Positions 4,861 through 5,070 of a DNA stretch of 5,070 bases are shown here, piece after piece; the stretch's first letter is position 1, and every line of letters begins with the position of its first letter. This stretch comes from Clostridia bacterium (GTDB lineage: Bacteria > Bacillota > Clostridia > Oscillospirales > Acutalibacteraceae): contig JAFOFS010000167.1 in NCBI GenBank assembly GCA_017387165.1, forward strand, positions 1 to 5,070, given 5' to 3'. The translations under genes were made by a program, and so were the position numbers. A model generated the notes under the pieces. That model did not search any database and had not been told where the DNA came from. It saw only the letters and a list, made by a program, of their open reading frames with translations.

Positions 4861-5070
4861 TTATCTCTGCACTCTGCCCGAGCCGTCGCCGCCTGCCAGC
4901 TTTTCCACTTCAGAGACGCTGACGCGGTTGAAGTCGCCCTCGACAGAATGCTTGAGGGCAGATGCGGCCACGGCAAACTCAATGGCAGATTGGGTGTCCT
5001 TACCCGACAGGATGGAGTAGATGAGCCCTGCGCCAAAGCTGTCGCCGCCGCCCACGCGATCCACGATGTG
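4861..5070 (-). CDS. kdgK: 2-keto-3-deoxygluconate kinase, C-terminal part (runs off window)
   Basis: The minus strand carries 69 codons of a PfkB-family sugar kinase entering from the right edge and ending in TAA (4863-4861). The visible part starts at H-I-V-D-R-V-G-G-G-D, where the last Asp (codon 5043-5041) is the catalytic base of the family's G-x-G-D signature. It continues through S-F-G-A-G-L-I-Y, then E-F-A-V-A-A-S-A-L-K-H, and ends G-G-D-G-S-G-R-V-Q-R. This tail matches what I recall of clostridial KDG kinases of about 340 residues. Such enzymes make 2-keto-3-deoxy-6-phosphogluconate, which KDPG aldolase splits, in pectin or uronic-acid breakdown. Most of the gene, its start and its regulation lie outside the window. 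The KDG specificity rests on family resemblance; another PfkB sugar kinase is possible. Directly downstream, with no gap and in the same frame, is a truncated paralogue. Confidence 0.8.
   Translation of the reverse strand, partial: HIVDRVGGGDSFGAGLIYSILSGKDTQSAIEFAVAASALKHSVEGDFNRVSVSEVEKLAGGDGSGRVQR

Overview
The window looks like a piece of a Clostridia-type Firmicutes chromosome, probably an Oscillospirales/Ruminococcaceae-like gut or anaerobe lineage. This is inferred from protein style, strong GGAGG-type ribosome binding sites, sigma-A promoters in AT-rich gaps between GC-richer genes, and intrinsic terminators. No rRNA, tRNA, CRISPR array, transposase or phage gene is visible.

Layout. 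At the left edge (1-126) the 3' end of an unrecognised gene overlaps by 4 nt (GTGA) the start of a monoacylglycerol-lipase-like alpha/beta hydrolase (123-1046). A YugP-type membrane zinc metallopeptidase (1114-1818) follows in the same direction. A 234-bp AT-rich gap holds a plausible promoter and two back-to-back 15-nt palindromes. It leads into a secreted protein (2053-3099) with a signal peptide, a cohesin-like beta-sandwich region and a second, uncharacterised C-terminal domain.

The most interesting part is 3129-3377. A perfect-consensus promoter (TTGACA, 17 nt, TATAAT) drives a 5' leader with a three-segment alternative-pairing design next to the Shine-Dalgarno site. A 41-residue acidic peptide gene (3215-3340) follows, closed by a strong GNRA-loop terminator. 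This is a self-contained, apparently highly transcribed small-peptide unit. Immediately after the terminator, with no room for a promoter of its own, lies a tyrosine/lipid phosphatase (3400-4398) with an N-terminal fibronectin-III-like region. Its expression would depend on read-through from the peptide unit.

A 16-bp terminator hairpin (4400-4440) separates the plus-strand genes from two minus-strand 2-keto-3-deoxygluconate kinase (PfkB family) sequences. One is the C-terminal end of a gene running out of the window (4861-5070). Directly behind its stop codon, in the same frame and with no spacer, is a diverged C-terminal-only copy (4450-4860) that looks like the remnant of a tandem paralogue.
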